A DNA stretch of 64,000 nucleotides from an uncultured Pseudomonadota bacterium (GTDB taxonomy: Bacteria; Pseudomonadota; Gammaproteobacteria; Steroidobacterales; Steroidobacteraceae): the NCBI GenBank assembly GCA_903884105.1, contig CAISDJ010000096.1, positions 1-64,000 on the forward strand. The letters are read 5' to 3'. Positions within the stretch are counted from its first letter, which is position 1. Every line of letters begins with the position of its first letter. The translations under genes and the position numbers were made by a program. The notes under the pieces were generated by a model, which made no database searches, was not told the DNA's origin, and saw only the letters and a list, made by a program, of their open reading frames with translations. Shown piece after piece: positions 19,612-28,150 of this stretch.

Positions 19612-20850
19612 ATGTCAGGCAGCTATCTGTTTACGTCCGAATCCGTATCCGAAGGCCATCCCGACAAGGTGGCGGACCAGATCTCCGATGCCGTCCTCGA
19701 CGCCATTATCGCCCAGGACGGACGCGCCCGGGTCGCCTGCGAGACGATGGTCAAGACGGGCGTGGCAATCGTCGCCGGCGAAATCACGACCTCAGCCTGG
19801 ATCGACCTCGAAGCCATCACCCGCAAGGTCATCGTGGACATCGGCTACGACTCGAGCTACGTCGGTTTCGACGGTGCAACCTGCGCCGTGATGAACCTGA
19901 TCGGCAAGCAGTCACCCGACATCAACCAGGGCGTCGACCGCAAGAAGCCCGAGGAACAGGGTGCAGGCGACCAGGGCCTGATGTTCGGCTACGCGACGAA
20001 CGAAACGAAAAACTTCATGCCTGCCGCGATTCACTATGCCCACCGCCTGGTCGAGCAGCAGGCCAAGGTCCGCAAGGCAAAGAATTCCCCGCTTCCCTGG
20101 CTTCGACCCGACGCAAAGTCGCAGGTCACGCTGCGGTACGAAAACGACAAGGCCGTCGGCATCGACGCCATCGTGCTCTCGACGCAACATGACCCGGACG
20201 TCAAGTACAAGCACCTCACCGAGGCCGTCTACGAACACATCCTGAAGCCGGTCCTGCCGAAGGCCTGGCTTGCCAAGGTTCCCGCGAAGAAGATCCACAT
20301 CAATCCCACGGGCAAGTTCGTCATCGGCGGCCCCGTCGGCGATTGCGGCCTCACGGGACGCAAGATCATCGTCGACAGCTATGGCGGCTGGGCCCGTCAC
20401 GGCGGCGGCGCGTTCTCCGGGAAGGACCCGTCAAAGGTCGATCGTTCGGCTGCCTATGCCGCGCGCTATGTCGCAAAGAACATCGTCGCCGCGGGCCTCG
20501 CGGATCGTTGCGAGATCCAGGTCTCCTACGCCATCGGCGTCGCCGAGCCCACTTCCATCTCGGTGACGACGTTCGGCACGGGCAAGATTTCCGACGAGAA
20601 GATCGAGAAGCTGGTCCGCAAGCACTTCGACCTGCGGCCGTACGGCATCATCCAGATGCTGGACCTCGTGCACCCGATGTACCAGGCCACGGCGTCCTAC
20701 GGCCACTTCGGCCGTACACCGGTGGAACAAACCTATCGCTGGACTGAATCCAACAGCAAGGGCTCCGTCGAAAAGAGCACCAAGTTCACCGCGTTTACGT
20801 GGGAGCGGACGGACAAGGCCGAAGAGCTGCGCAAGGCGGCGGGCCTCTGA
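19612..20850 (+). CDS. metK: S-adenosylmethionine synthetase
   Basis: 412 aa from the ATG at 19612 ([22 protein letters not shown]); the frame is open upstream without similarity. Makes S-adenosylmethionine from methionine and ATP. Signature 1 [16 protein letters not shown] and the P-loop-like [16 protein letters not shown] are intact. It is about 28 residues longer than the E. coli enzyme, mainly through an insertion in the middle region. Followed by a heptamer array and an SAH riboswitch-controlled ahcY, so both ends of the methyl cycle are together. Confidence 0.97.
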   Translation: MSGSYLFTSESVSEGHPDKVADQISDAVLDAIIAQDGRARVACETMVKTGVAIVAGEITTSAWIDLEAITRKVIVDIGYDSSYVGFDGATCAVMNLIGKQSPDINQGVDRKKPEEQGAGDQGLMFGYATNETKNFMPAAIHYAHRLVEQQAKVRKAKNSPLPWLRPDAKSQVTLRYENDKAVGIDAIVLSTQHDPDVKYKHLTEAVYEHILKPVLPKAWLAKVPAKKIHINPTGKFVIGGPVGDCGLTGRKIIVDSYGGWARHGGGAFSGKDPSKVDRSAAYAARYVAKNIVAAGLADRCEIQVSYAIGVAEPTSISVTTFGTGKISDEKIEKLVRKHFDLRPYGIIQMLDLVHPMYQATASYGHFGRTPVEQTYRWTESNSKGSVEKSTKFTAFTWERTDKAEELRKAAGL

Positions 20851-20856
20851 AATATG

Positions 20857-20930
20857 TCGGCTAGCGATTAGCGACTAGCAATTGGATCCGTATCCTCGTA
20901 ACCAATCGCCAGTCGCTGATCGCCAGTCCC
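20857..20930. repeat. Heptamer tandem array, inverted arms, metK-ahcY gap (GCGACTA / CAGTCGC type)
   Basis: Left arm 20857-20884: TCGGCTA, GCGATTA, GCGACTA, GCAATTG. Right arm 20903-20930: CAATCGC, CAGTCGC, TGATCGC, CAGTCCC. The arms are inverted repeats in exact 7-base register over an 18-base spacer. Starts 6 bases after the metK stop and ends 19 bases before the riboswitch. The unit is related to the array between fdsB and fdsA. Confidence 0.92.
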
Positions 20931-20949
20931 TTATCTTTCAAAGTCATCA

Positions 20950-21022
20950 GTCGAGGAGCGCTGCAGCAGGTTTGAGGCCTGCCAGGCTCGACAGGATGAC
21001 TCGTAACCCAACTGCGCTCGCA
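20950..21022 (+). promoter_or_regulatory. S-adenosylhomocysteine (SAH) riboswitch upstream of ahcY
   Basis: The region carries the SAH riboswitch core: GTCGAGGAGCGCTGC (from 20950), a hairpin GCAGG (20966-20970)/CCTGC (20978-20982), then CCAGGCTCGAC closing stem P1 (GTCGAG 20950-20955 with CTCGAC 20987-20992), and a downstream ACTGCGCTC that can form the pseudoknot. The conserved GAGGAGCGCUGC...CCAGGCUCG pattern and the position before ahcY match this class, known in beta- and gammaproteobacteria. By family knowledge, SAH binding turns expression on. Confidence 0.9.
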
Positions 21023-21041
21023 TTCACGGGAGTACCCATAC

Positions 21042-22469
21042 GTGAACGCTGTTGTGTCAAAGAACTTCACTGATTTCGCCGTCAAGGACCTGTCGCAGGC
21101 TGACTTCGGCCGCAAGGAAATGGCCATTGCCGAGACCGAAATGCCGGGTCTCATGTCCACCCGCAAGGAATACGCTGCAGCCCAACCCCTGAAGGGTGCC
21201 CGCATCGCCGGATCGCTGCACATGACGATCCAGACCGCGATGCTCATCGACACTCTTAAAGCGCTGGGCGCCGATGTCCGCTGGGCCTCCTGCAACATCT
21301 ACTCGACGCAGGACCATGCGGCCGCAGCCATCGCCGCTTCCGGCACGCCGGTGTTCGCCTACAAGGGCGAGACGCTCGACGATTACTGGGAATACACGCA
21401 TCGCATCTTCGAATGGCCCGCGGTCAACGGCGCGCCGACGCACGCGAACATGATCCTGGACGACGGCGGCGATGCCACGTTGCTGCTGATGCTCGGCGCG
21501 CGCGCCGAGAAGGACCGTTCGGTCATCGCGAAGCCGAACAACGAGGAGGAGATCTCCCTCTACAAGTCGATCGCGAAGCGGCTCGACACGCAGCCAGGCT
21601 GGTATTCGAAGCGCCTCGCCGAGATCAAGGGCGTCACGGAAGAAACCACGACCGGCGTGAAGCGCCTTTACAGCCTTGCGAAGGACGGCCACCTGCCGTT
21701 CCCCGCGATCAACGTCAACGACTCGGTTACCAAGTCGAAGTTCGACAACCTCTACGGCTGCCGCGAATCGCTGGTGGACGCCATCAAGCGCGCCACCGAC
21801 GTGATGATCGCCGGCAAGATCGCCGTGGTCGCAGGCTACGGCGATGTCGGCAAGGGCTCGGCCGAATCCCTGCGCGCACTGTCAGCGCAGGTGTGGATCA
21901 CGGAGATCGACCCGATCTGCGCGCTGCAGGCCGCGATGGAAGGCTACCGCGTCGTCACCATGGAAGAAGCCTGTGACAAGGCCGATATCTTCGTGACGGC
22001 CACGGGGAATCTCAACGTCATCACGCACGACCACATGGTCCGCATGAAGCACCAGGCCATTGTCTGCAACATCGGCCACTTCGACAGCGAAATCGATATC
22101 GCCTCGCTGAAGAAGTACACGTGGGAAAACATCAAGCCCCAGGTCGATCATGTCGTGTTCCCGGACGGCAAGCGCATCATCGTGCTGGCCGAAGGCCGCC
22201 TCGTGAACCTGGGCTGCGGCACCGGCCACCCATCGTTCGTGATGTCGAACTCGTTCACGAACCAGGTGCTCGCGCAGATCGAGCTGTTTCAATATGGCGC
22301 CAAGTACAAGAACGACGTCTACGTGCTGCCGAAGCATCTCGACGAGAAGGTGGCCCAACTGCATCTGGAGCGCATCGGCGCGACGCTCACGAAGCTGACC
22401 GCGGAGCAGTCCGCGTACCTCGGCCTCGACGTGAACGGCCCGTTTAAGCCGGATCACTACAAGTACTGA
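21042..22469 (+). CDS. ahcY: Adenosylhomocysteinase (SAH hydrolase)
   Basis: 475 aa from a GTG at 21042 with GGGAG about 10 bases upstream. Hydrolyses SAH to adenosine and homocysteine, relieving inhibition of methyltransferases. The NAD-binding motif [15 protein letters not shown], the substrate region [16 protein letters not shown] and the C-terminal signature ending [10 protein letters not shown] are present. Preceded by an SAH riboswitch and followed by a clear terminator. Confidence 0.98.
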   Translation: MNAVVSKNFTDFAVKDLSQADFGRKEMAIAETEMPGLMSTRKEYAAAQPLKGARIAGSLHMTIQTAMLIDTLKALGADVRWASCNIYSTQDHAAAAIAASGTPVFAYKGETLDDYWEYTHRIFEWPAVNGAPTHANMILDDGGDATLLLMLGARAEKDRSVIAKPNNEEEISLYKSIAKRLDTQPGWYSKRLAEIKGVTEETTTGVKRLYSLAKDGHLPFPAINVNDSVTKSKFDNLYGCRESLVDAIKRATDVMIAGKIAVVAGYGDVGKGSAESLRALSAQVWITEIDPICALQAAMEGYRVVTMEEACDKADIFVTATGNLNVITHDHMVRMKHQAIVCNIGHFDSEIDIASLKKYTWENIKPQVDHVVFPDGKRIIVLAEGRLVNLGCGTGHPSFVMSNSFTNQVLAQIELFQYGAKYKNDVYVLPKHLDEKVAQLHLERIGATLTKLTAEQSAYLGLDVNGPFKPDHYKY

Positions 22470-22513
22470 TTCGAACAGCCTGCGGGCCTCCCGGCCCCGG
22501 GCCCCGAACCGAG

Positions 22514-22541
22514 GAAAGGCCGGCGCATGCCGGCCTTTCTT
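22514..22541 (+). terminator. Intrinsic terminator after ahcY
   Basis: GAAAGGCCGGC (22514-22524) pairs perfectly with GCCGGCCTTTC (22529-22539) over a GCAT loop, followed by a short T-rich run (TTT, then C, T, TT). Confidence 0.9.
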
Positions 22542-22550
22542 TGGCCTGCC

Positions 22551-22735
22551 GGAAAGCCATGGAAGCTACGGAAGCCTCGGAAGCGGCGGAAGTGAAGGAT
22601 GCCGGAAATCGAATCCGGAGCCGCGCTTGGGTCTCGATCTGACTTTCTGACTTCCTTGCTTCCTTGCTTCCTTGCTTCCTTGCTTCCTTAGCTTCCTTAG
22701 CTTCCTTAGCTTCCGAGGCTTCCGTAGCTTCCCCG
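22551..22735. repeat. GGAAGC-type short tandem array, inverted arms, ahcY to phosphoesterase gap
   Basis: Left arm (22551-22596) is 9-base units beginning GGAAGC (…CTAC, …CCTC, …CGGC, …TGAA). Right arm (about 22649-22735) is 8-9-base units of CTTCCTTG and CTTCCTTAG, about eleven in a row. A perfect 24-base inverted match joins 22561-22584 with 22709-22732. Together with the ahcY terminator it explains the 357-base gap before the next gene. Confidence 0.93.
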
Positions 22736-22826
22736 CTTCGCTCCCAGTCGACGCAAGTCGCCTTTTCGCGGGCAGCAGCTTGTTAAGATCCCGCCCATCC
22801 TTACATTAGCGCCCAGCCAGCCGCAC

Positions 22827-23591
22827 GTGGCCAAGTCCCTACGCCTAGTCCAGTTCAGCGACCCGCATCTCTTTGGCACAGCCGATGGAGCTCTGCGCGG
22901 AGTCGCGACGCTGCCCGCCCTCAAGGCAACGATGGCGCATGCCGAGCGGTATTTCCGTTGTCCGGACGCGCTGCTGCTTACCGGTGACCTGGTTCAGGAC
23001 GACCCGGGTGGCTACGCCCTGCTGCGTGCCACCTTCGAGTCATCGAAAGTGCCGGTGTACTGCCTCGCGGGCAATCACGATGTCCCGGAGAAGATGAACG
23101 CCACGCTGCAGGGCGCGCCGTTCCAGGTCGGCGGCCGGTTCATCGACGCAGGCTGGCTGGTCGTCATGCTCGATACCTGGAAGGCCAAAAGCACGGGGGG
23201 GCGACTCGGCAAGAGCCAACTTTCGAACCTTGAGGCGACGCTTGCCGGGCACCCGGACCTGCATGTGCTGCTGTGCCTGCATCATCATCCCGTCGCCATG
23301 GACAGCCGCTGGCTCGACAAGGTTGGACTGGATGACGCTGCAGAGTTCCTGGCGTTGATCGCGAGGTTCCCGCAGGTCCGCGGGGTGTTGTGGGGCCATG
23401 TCCACCAGTCTTTGGACCGTTTCCTGAATGGAGTCCGCTTCATGGCCTCGCCGGCGACATGCGCTCAATTCCTGCCGCGGAGTGCGGACTTTGCGCTCGA
23501 CTGGCGCCCACCCGGCTACCGGGTGCTCGAACTGCTTGCGGACGGCACCATCGCCACCGAAGTGGTCTGGGTCGAAAACACAGCGCCCTGA
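22827..23591 (+). CDS. cpdA: CpdA-like calcineurin-type metallophosphoesterase (probable cAMP phosphodiesterase)
   Basis: 254 aa with a GTG start. Binuclear metal phosphoesterase; family members of this size include the 3',5'-cAMP phosphodiesterase CpdA/Icc. Metal-site motifs are in order: SDPHL (D12, H14), GDLVQD (D54), GNHD (N83, H84), a His in LHHHPVAMDS and GHVHQ. The PVAMDSRWLD segment after the HHHP fits CpdA. The exact substrate cannot be told from sequence. Preceded by a repeat array; convergent with crcB 10 bases downstream. Confidence 0.85.
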   Translation: MAKSLRLVQFSDPHLFGTADGALRGVATLPALKATMAHAERYFRCPDALLLTGDLVQDDPGGYALLRATFESSKVPVYCLAGNHDVPEKMNATLQGAPFQVGGRFIDAGWLVVMLDTWKAKSTGGRLGKSQLSNLEATLAGHPDLHVLLCLHHHPVAMDSRWLDKVGLDDAAEFLALIARFPQVRGVLWGHVHQSLDRFLNGVRFMASPATCAQFLPRSADFALDWRPPGYRVLELLADGTIATEVVWVENTAP

Positions 23592-23601
23592 GGCGTCTGT
23601 A

Positions 23602-24003
23602 TCAGGCGGCGCGCAAAGCGCTGGTGGCGAGCAGATAACCGAGGGCCACCGCGGCCAGGCACAGGACGATCGACAGCACGACGTTGCCGCCCGCGCGCAG
23701 CCAGTCACCCCGTTCAAGCAGCATGAACGTCTGCAGACTGAAGGCGGAGAAGGTGGTGTAGCCGCCGAGGACGCCGACGATGAGCAGCTCCCGCGCCGGG
23801 AGCGGCAGGAACCAGCGCCCGCCTGGCATGAGCCCTGCCGCCAGGATACCGATCAGCAGCGACCCCGCGACGTTGACCACCAGGGTGCCCCATGGGAACC
23901 CCGTTCCCCACCGCGAAGCAACCAGGCCGGTCACCCAATGGCGGGCCATGCCCCCCAAGGCGCTACCGAGACCGACCAGCAAGTACGAATAGAAAGTGGG
24001 CAT
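23602..24003 (-). CDS. crcB: Fluoride-specific ion channel CrcB/Fluc
   Basis: 133 aa with four hydrophobic segments. Dual-topology dimer that exports fluoride. The signature GGYTTFSAFSLQ (Phe-box region), the N-terminal GSALGGMARHW and FPWGTLVVNVAGSLLIG are typical. No fluoride riboswitch was recognised in the 87 bases upstream, so regulation is not visible. Confidence 0.95.
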   Translation of the reverse strand: MPTFYSYLLVGLGSALGGMARHWVTGLVASRWGTGFPWGTLVVNVAGSLLIGILAAGLMPGGRWFLPLPARELLIVGVLGGYTTFSAFSLQTFMLLERGDWLRAGGNVVLSIVLCLAAVALGYLLATSALRAA

Positions 24004-24090
24004 GGAATCGCGGCCGGCATCACTCGGCGTGGGCGCCGCCTCCGGTATCGGCGCTCGCCCTCACCAGATCCGCGGAAGCTTGAACGTCCA

Positions 24091-24255
24091 TCAGACCTCG
24101 ATCATCTCGAAGTCTTCCTTGCCGGCGCCGCAGTCCGGGCAGCGCCACGACAACGGCACATCCTCCCATCGGGTTCCAGGCGCGAGGCCCGCAGCGGCGT
24201 CTCCCTTGGCTTCTTCGTAGACATATCCGCAGATCACACACATGTACGCTTTCAT
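24091..24255 (-). CDS. Rubredoxin
   Basis: 54 aa; short but clear. Translation from the ATG at 24255 begins [19 protein letters not shown] and ends FEMIEV. The two CxxC knuckles, CVICGYVY and [12 protein letters not shown], bind one iron. A small electron carrier, often serving alkane hydroxylases or peroxide/superoxide reduction; the partner is not identifiable here. About 87 bases upstream of crcB on the same strand and divergent from hemL. Confidence 0.95.
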   Translation of the reverse strand: MKAYMCVICGYVYEEAKGDAAAGLAPGTRWEDVPLSWRCPDCGAGKEDFEMIEV

Positions 24256-24341
24256 TTAGCTGTCCGAGTGAAGAGGCCGGAGGAGGCGCGATTAAACCGG
24301 GAAAGGGTGCGGGCGGCAACTGGCAAAGCCTGAAGAAGCGC

Positions 24342-24446
24342 AGGAAGCCGGGAAGTGTGGAAGCCAGCAAGCCGAATTGCGGCAAGACTATCCAGCATCT
24401 GCGAAGTTCCGGCTTCCAGAACTTCCTTGCTTCCCCGGCTTCCTTG
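24342..24446. repeat. GGAAGC-type short tandem array, inverted arms, upstream of hemL
   Basis: Left arm 24342-24373: GGAAGCCG, GGAAGTGT, GGAAGCCA, GCAAGCCG in 8-base register. Right arm about 24409-24446: units CGGCTTCC, GAACTTCC, TTGCTTCC, CGGCTTCC, 8-9 bases apart. This is the only array of the set lying between divergent genes (rubredoxin and hemL) rather than behind a stop codon. Confidence 0.85.
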
Positions 24447-24527
24447 GCTCCGTGGGGTGCGCCAACGCCTTCCCGCTGCCCGCGCCAGCCCCTACACTCA
24501 CCACCATACCTATACGGAGCCAAGTCC

Positions 24528-25805
24528 TTGAGCCTATTTTCCGATGCCAGCCGCTACATTCCAGGCGGCGTGAACTCGCCGGTCCGCGCCTTTCGCGGCG
24601 TGGGCGGCGATCCGGTCTTCATGGCGAGCGCCAGCGGCGCGTACGTTACGTCGGCCGACGGCAAGCGTTACCTCGACTACGTCGGTTCGTGGGGGCCGAT
24701 GGTACTCGGCCATGCACACCCGGAAGTGATCAAGGCAGTGCAGGAACGCGCGGCGCTCGGGTTGTCCTTCGGCACACCGACCGAGATCGAGACGCAGCTG
24801 GCCAGGAAGGTCTGCGAACTCATGCCGTCCATCGAGCTTGTACGGATGGTCAGTTCGGGCACGGAAGCCACCATGAGCGCCATTCGCCTGGCTCGCGGCC
24901 ATACGGGCCGGGACAAAATCGTGAAATTCGAGGGTTGCTATCACGGCCACTCCGATTCGCTGCTGGTCAAGGCCGGTTCGGGCGCGCTCACATTCGGCGT
25001 GCCAACGTCACCCGGCGTCCCTGCGAGCGTCGCCGCACACACCATCACGCTGTCGTACAACGACATTGCTCAGGCACAGCAGCTCTTCCATGACATGGGG
25101 GCGGAGATCGCCTGCATCATCGTCGAGCCGGTTGCGGGCAACATGAACTGCGTACCGCCTGTTCCCGGCTTCCTTGAAGCCCTGCGCGCCCTGTGCGACC
25201 AGCATCGCAGCGTGCTGATCTTCGACGAAGTGATGACCGGCTTCCGCGTCGCGCGCGGTGGCGCGCAGGAGCTCTACGGCATCCGCCCGGACCTCACGAC
25301 GCTGGGCAAGATCATCGGCGGTGGCATGCCCGTCGGTGCCTTTGGCGGCAAGCGCGAGATCATGGAGAAGCTGGCGCCACTCGGGCCCGTCTATCAGGCC
25401 GGCACGCTCTCGGGCAATCCGGTGGCCATGGCAGCCGGTGCGGTCACGCTCGACCTGATCTGCGCGCCCGGCTTCCATGCCAGCCTGACTCAGAAGACAA
25501 CGAGTCTGATCGAGGGGCTGTTAGGTGCCGCACGCAGCGAGGGCGTCCCGTTCTCCGCCAACCACGTCGGCGGCATGTTCGGCCTGTTCTTCACGTCGGA
25601 GCCATCGGTGCGGTATTTCCGGCAGGTGATGGCTTGCGACACCGAGCGCTTCAAGCACTTCTTCCACGCCATGCTCGAAGAAGGCATCTATCTCGCCCCG
25701 TCCGCATTCGAAGCCGGATTCGTGTCTGCCGCCCATTCGACTGCCGACCTTGCCCGCACCATCGAGGCTGCGCAGCGATCCTTCAGGAAAGTCCGCAACG
25801 CCTAG
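24528..25805 (+). CDS. hemL: Glutamate-1-semialdehyde 2,1-aminomutase
   Basis: 425 aa from a TTG at 24528 with GGAG 9 bases upstream; this gives the family length and start ([21 protein letters not shown]). PLP enzyme making 5-aminolevulinate, the first heme precursor in the C5 pathway. The PLP lysine region [18 protein letters not shown], phosphate loop [15 protein letters not shown] and FDEVMTGFR are intact. Its stop TAG is part of a CTAG target duplication flanking a 299-bp mobile element. Confidence 0.96.
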   Translation: MSLFSDASRYIPGGVNSPVRAFRGVGGDPVFMASASGAYVTSADGKRYLDYVGSWGPMVLGHAHPEVIKAVQERAALGLSFGTPTEIETQLARKVCELMPSIELVRMVSSGTEATMSAIRLARGHTGRDKIVKFEGCYHGHSDSLLVKAGSGALTFGVPTSPGVPASVAAHTITLSYNDIAQAQQLFHDMGAEIACIIVEPVAGNMNCVPPVPGFLEALRALCDQHRSVLIFDEVMTGFRVARGGAQELYGIRPDLTTLGKIIGGGMPVGAFGGKREIMEKLAPLGPVYQAGTLSGNPVAMAAGAVTLDLICAPGFHASLTQKTTSLIEGLLGAARSEGVPFSANHVGGMFGLFFTSEPSVRYFRQVMACDTERFKHFFHAMLEEGIYLAPSAFEAGFVSAAHSTADLARTIEAAQRSFRKVRNA

Positions 25806-26104
25806 GGAAGCTCTGCACAGGTTTCGCGACCGCGTTGCGTCTCCAATCCTCTGCTGAGGCATCGGGCCGCAGGCGATATCGGGCCAAGTCTAATTGGACA
25901 TGGCGGCAAGGTCCGTAACGACGCAGCAGAGGATTAGAGGCGCAACCCATTGAATGACTATTTATACTTTGATCGGGACGGGATCCATTTTGAGCAGTGC
26001 AGTGTTGCTCCTCCCTTATGTACATTCAGTACACCGCGGTCGTCGCGCCTCGCCCTGCTCGAAATGGCTCGCCGTCGCGGCCGTGAAACCTGTGCAGAGA
26101 TTCC
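25806..26104. mobile_element. 299-bp non-autonomous element with inverted ends and CTAG target duplication (MITE-like)
   Basis: The outer ends are about 30-base inverted repeats with three mismatches: left GGAAGCTCTGCACAGGTTTC (from 25806), right (minus strand from 26104) GGAATCTCTGCACAGGTTTC. Identical CTAG flanks at 25802-25805 and 26105-26108 look like a target duplication; the left copy contains the hemL stop. Inside are two more hairpins: a 23-base pair of arms (around 25834-25856 and 25927-25949, two mismatches) and CCATTTTGAGCAG paired with CTGCTCGAAATGG. No transposase is encoded. CTAR targets and GGAA-type ends resemble IS5-family elements. It accounts for nearly all of the hemL-glycosyltransferase gap. 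Confidence 0.85.
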
Positions 26105-26117
26105 CTAGGGGAACTCC

Positions 26118-27122
26118 TTGAGCGCAGGCAACCCGCCCGCGATCACGCCGCTGCTGGCTGACGGCGCACCGCAGCCGAGGTTGTCGGTGATGATCCCGAC
26201 TTACGAGCCGGGACCGTTCCTCGTCGACGCCCTGCGCGGCATCCTGGCGCAAGATCCAGGCCGGCAGGTCTTGCAGATTGCGATCGTGGACGACGCGTCA
26301 CCGACAGTGGACGTCGCGGCCCTGGTTGCCACCCTTGCTCCCGAGGGCCGCATCGAAATCCACCGCAACCTGGAAAACCTTGGCCTCGCGGGCAACTGGA
26401 ACCGCGGCATTGAACTCGCGCGCGGCGAATTCGTGCACCTGCTCCATCAGGACGATCTGGTCCTGCCTGGGTTCTATGCACAGCTGCTGCAGGGCTTTGC
26501 GGCAGACCCGGGAGTCGGCATGGCTTTTTGCCGCCACGCTTTCGTCGATGAATCAGGCCAGTGGACCCGGCGCTCGCATCGTGAACGCTGGCGCCCTGGA
26601 ATACTGAGTCGCTGGCTCGACCGTATCAGCCAAAGGCAACGCATCCAGTGCCCGGCAGCCCTCGTGCGACGCAGTGTCTACGAGAGGCTGGGGGGCTTCC
26701 GGTCGGACCTGGCCTATGCGCTCGACTGGGAAATGTGGGTGCGCATTGCCGCGGCATACGCCGTCTGGTTCGAGCCGCAGATCCTCGCCTGCTATCGCCG
26801 GCACGGGGGCAGCGAGACCACCCGACTTGATCGGGCCGGCAGCATTGGCACGGACACGCTGCGCGCGATCGAGATCTTCTCGCACCATCTTCCCAAGCAG
26901 TCTTGCGATCGCCTCAGAAGCCACGCGTACCAGCGGCTGATCCACGTGCAGCTGCGCAACGCGCGCAAACTGCTGGCCCGACGAAATGTTGCAGGCGCCC
27001 GGGAACAACTCGAGATCGCGCGCTCCGGACTGCAACGGCTTCCAGCGGGACTGGCCAGAGTGCTGCGCAACTGCCAGCTCCGACGAATCGAACGAAGGTG
27101 TACGACCCGTGAGCCCTCATGA
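26118..27122 (+). CDS. Family 2 glycosyltransferase
   Basis: 334 aa from a TTG at 26118 preceded by GGGGAA. GT-A fold: LSVMIPTYEPGPFLVDALRGIL at the start, the nucleotide-binding DDASP, then HQDDLVLPG as the metal-binding DxD-like motif. A conserved second half with a WEMWVRIA segment follows. Probably transfers a sugar in surface polysaccharide synthesis; donor and acceptor unknown. It begins 9 bases after the 299-bp element, so its ribosome site is partly made by the element's flank. Overlaps the converging glycosyltransferase gene by 6 bases. Confidence 0.85.
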   Translation: MSAGNPPAITPLLADGAPQPRLSVMIPTYEPGPFLVDALRGILAQDPGRQVLQIAIVDDASPTVDVAALVATLAPEGRIEIHRNLENLGLAGNWNRGIELARGEFVHLLHQDDLVLPGFYAQLLQGFAADPGVGMAFCRHAFVDESGQWTRRSHRERWRPGILSRWLDRISQRQRIQCPAALVRRSVYERLGGFRSDLAYALDWEMWVRIAAAYAVWFEPQILACYRRHGGSETTRLDRAGSIGTDTLRAIEIFSHHLPKQSCDRLRSHAYQRLIHVQLRNARKLLARRNVAGAREQLEIARSGLQRLPAGLARVLRNCQLRRIERRCTTREPS

Positions 27123-28145
27123 GACCGGGTGCGTTTGCCTGACCCGCAGCCCCTGCGCCCGCAAGCCCCACAGAAAGTCCGCGCAGTAGCGCGACTGCTT
27201 TTTCCTGGACATGCCGGTCAGCGCCAGCAGCCGGTCCTGGTTGCGTCGCATCGCGTGCCACAGTCGCCACGAAATCCATTGCGTTTCGCGGGCGCGCCAC
27301 AGCTTGAGCAGTTCGGTAGCGAATGCCTGATGCGGGCCCGGCAGCTCGCCGATCAGTTTGAGGCGCAGCTCCATGTCACGCAGGTAACGCAGTTTGTCCG
27401 CGCGTTTGTCGGCAGTTCGCACTGTGTCGCTCTGCGCAGCGGTAGCGAATCCCGCCTCCACCTGCATCTCCTTGAGACGCCTGTCGGTGACGTTGCCGCC
27501 ATGCTGCCGGTACAACACCAGGCTGCGATCGCAGAAGCGGATGCCTGAGGTCGCAGCGGCCACCGTAGCCAACCACCAGTCATGGAAAAACCCAGGCGGC
27601 ATCGGCAACGCGAGCTTGAGGAGCGACCGACGGAAAAGCATGGCATGGCCTGACACACAATTGCCGAAAGCCAAAGGCAGCGGATCGTCGAGGTTGTGCA
27701 TGGGAACGACCTGGGACAGGCGATGGCCCATCGGGACGGCGCGCTCATCCACCAGCGTGGAATCGCAGTAGGCCATGGAGTGTCCCTCGATCGCAGCCAA
27801 CAGGGCCTCGATCTTGCCTGGCAACCAGATATCGTCCTGATCGCAGGGTGCGATCAACGCTCCGCGGCTCAAGGAGAGCGAGCGCTCGAAGTTCCGCACG
27901 AACCCGAGATTGGCCGGATTGACGACGATGCGGATCCTGGCGTCCCGCGCCGCATACCGCTCGAGGATGGCGACGGTCTCGTCGGTTGAAGCGTCGTCGA
28001 CCGCGAGAATCTCGAAGTGCGGATAGGTCTGCGCCAGCAGGGAGTCGAGTTGCTCGGCGAGGAACCGGCTGCCGTTGTAGGTACAGAGCACAATCGACAC
28101 GAGCCCGGGATCGGCAGCGCCCTGGGCGGTGTTCTCCATCGCCAT
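27117..28145 (-). CDS. Family 2 glycosyltransferase (rhamnosyltransferase-like)
   Basis: 342 aa; ATG at 28145, with a second ATG two codons in. VSIVLCTYNGSRFLAEQLDSLL, AVDDASTDET and the CDQDDIWLPGKIEAL motif are those of GT2 enzymes often annotated as rhamnosyltransferases or dTDP-sugar transferases. The C-terminal part is basic (RRNQDRLLAL, RKKQSRYCADFLWGL). Last gene of the minus-strand GT7-wzi-wbsX-GT2 group; it starts 5 bases after the WbsX stop. The sugar specificity is not readable. Confidence 0.85.
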   Translation of the reverse strand: MAMENTAQGAADPGLVSIVLCTYNGSRFLAEQLDSLLAQTYPHFEILAVDDASTDETVAILERYAARDARIRIVVNPANLGFVRNFERSLSLSRGALIAPCDQDDIWLPGKIEALLAAIEGHSMAYCDSTLVDERAVPMGHRLSQVVPMHNLDDPLPLAFGNCVSGHAMLFRRSLLKLALPMPPGFFHDWWLATVAAATSGIRFCDRSLVLYRQHGGNVTDRRLKEMQVEAGFATAAQSDTVRTADKRADKLRYLRDMELRLKLIGELPGPHQAFATELLKLWRARETQWISWRLWHAMRRNQDRLLALTGMSRKKQSRYCADFLWGLRAQGLRVRQTHPVS

Positions 28146-28150
28146 GTCGT

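Noticed and set aside
24004-24090. Fluoride riboswitch before crcB
   Set aside because: The conserved fluoride-riboswitch segments could not be found on the minus strand.
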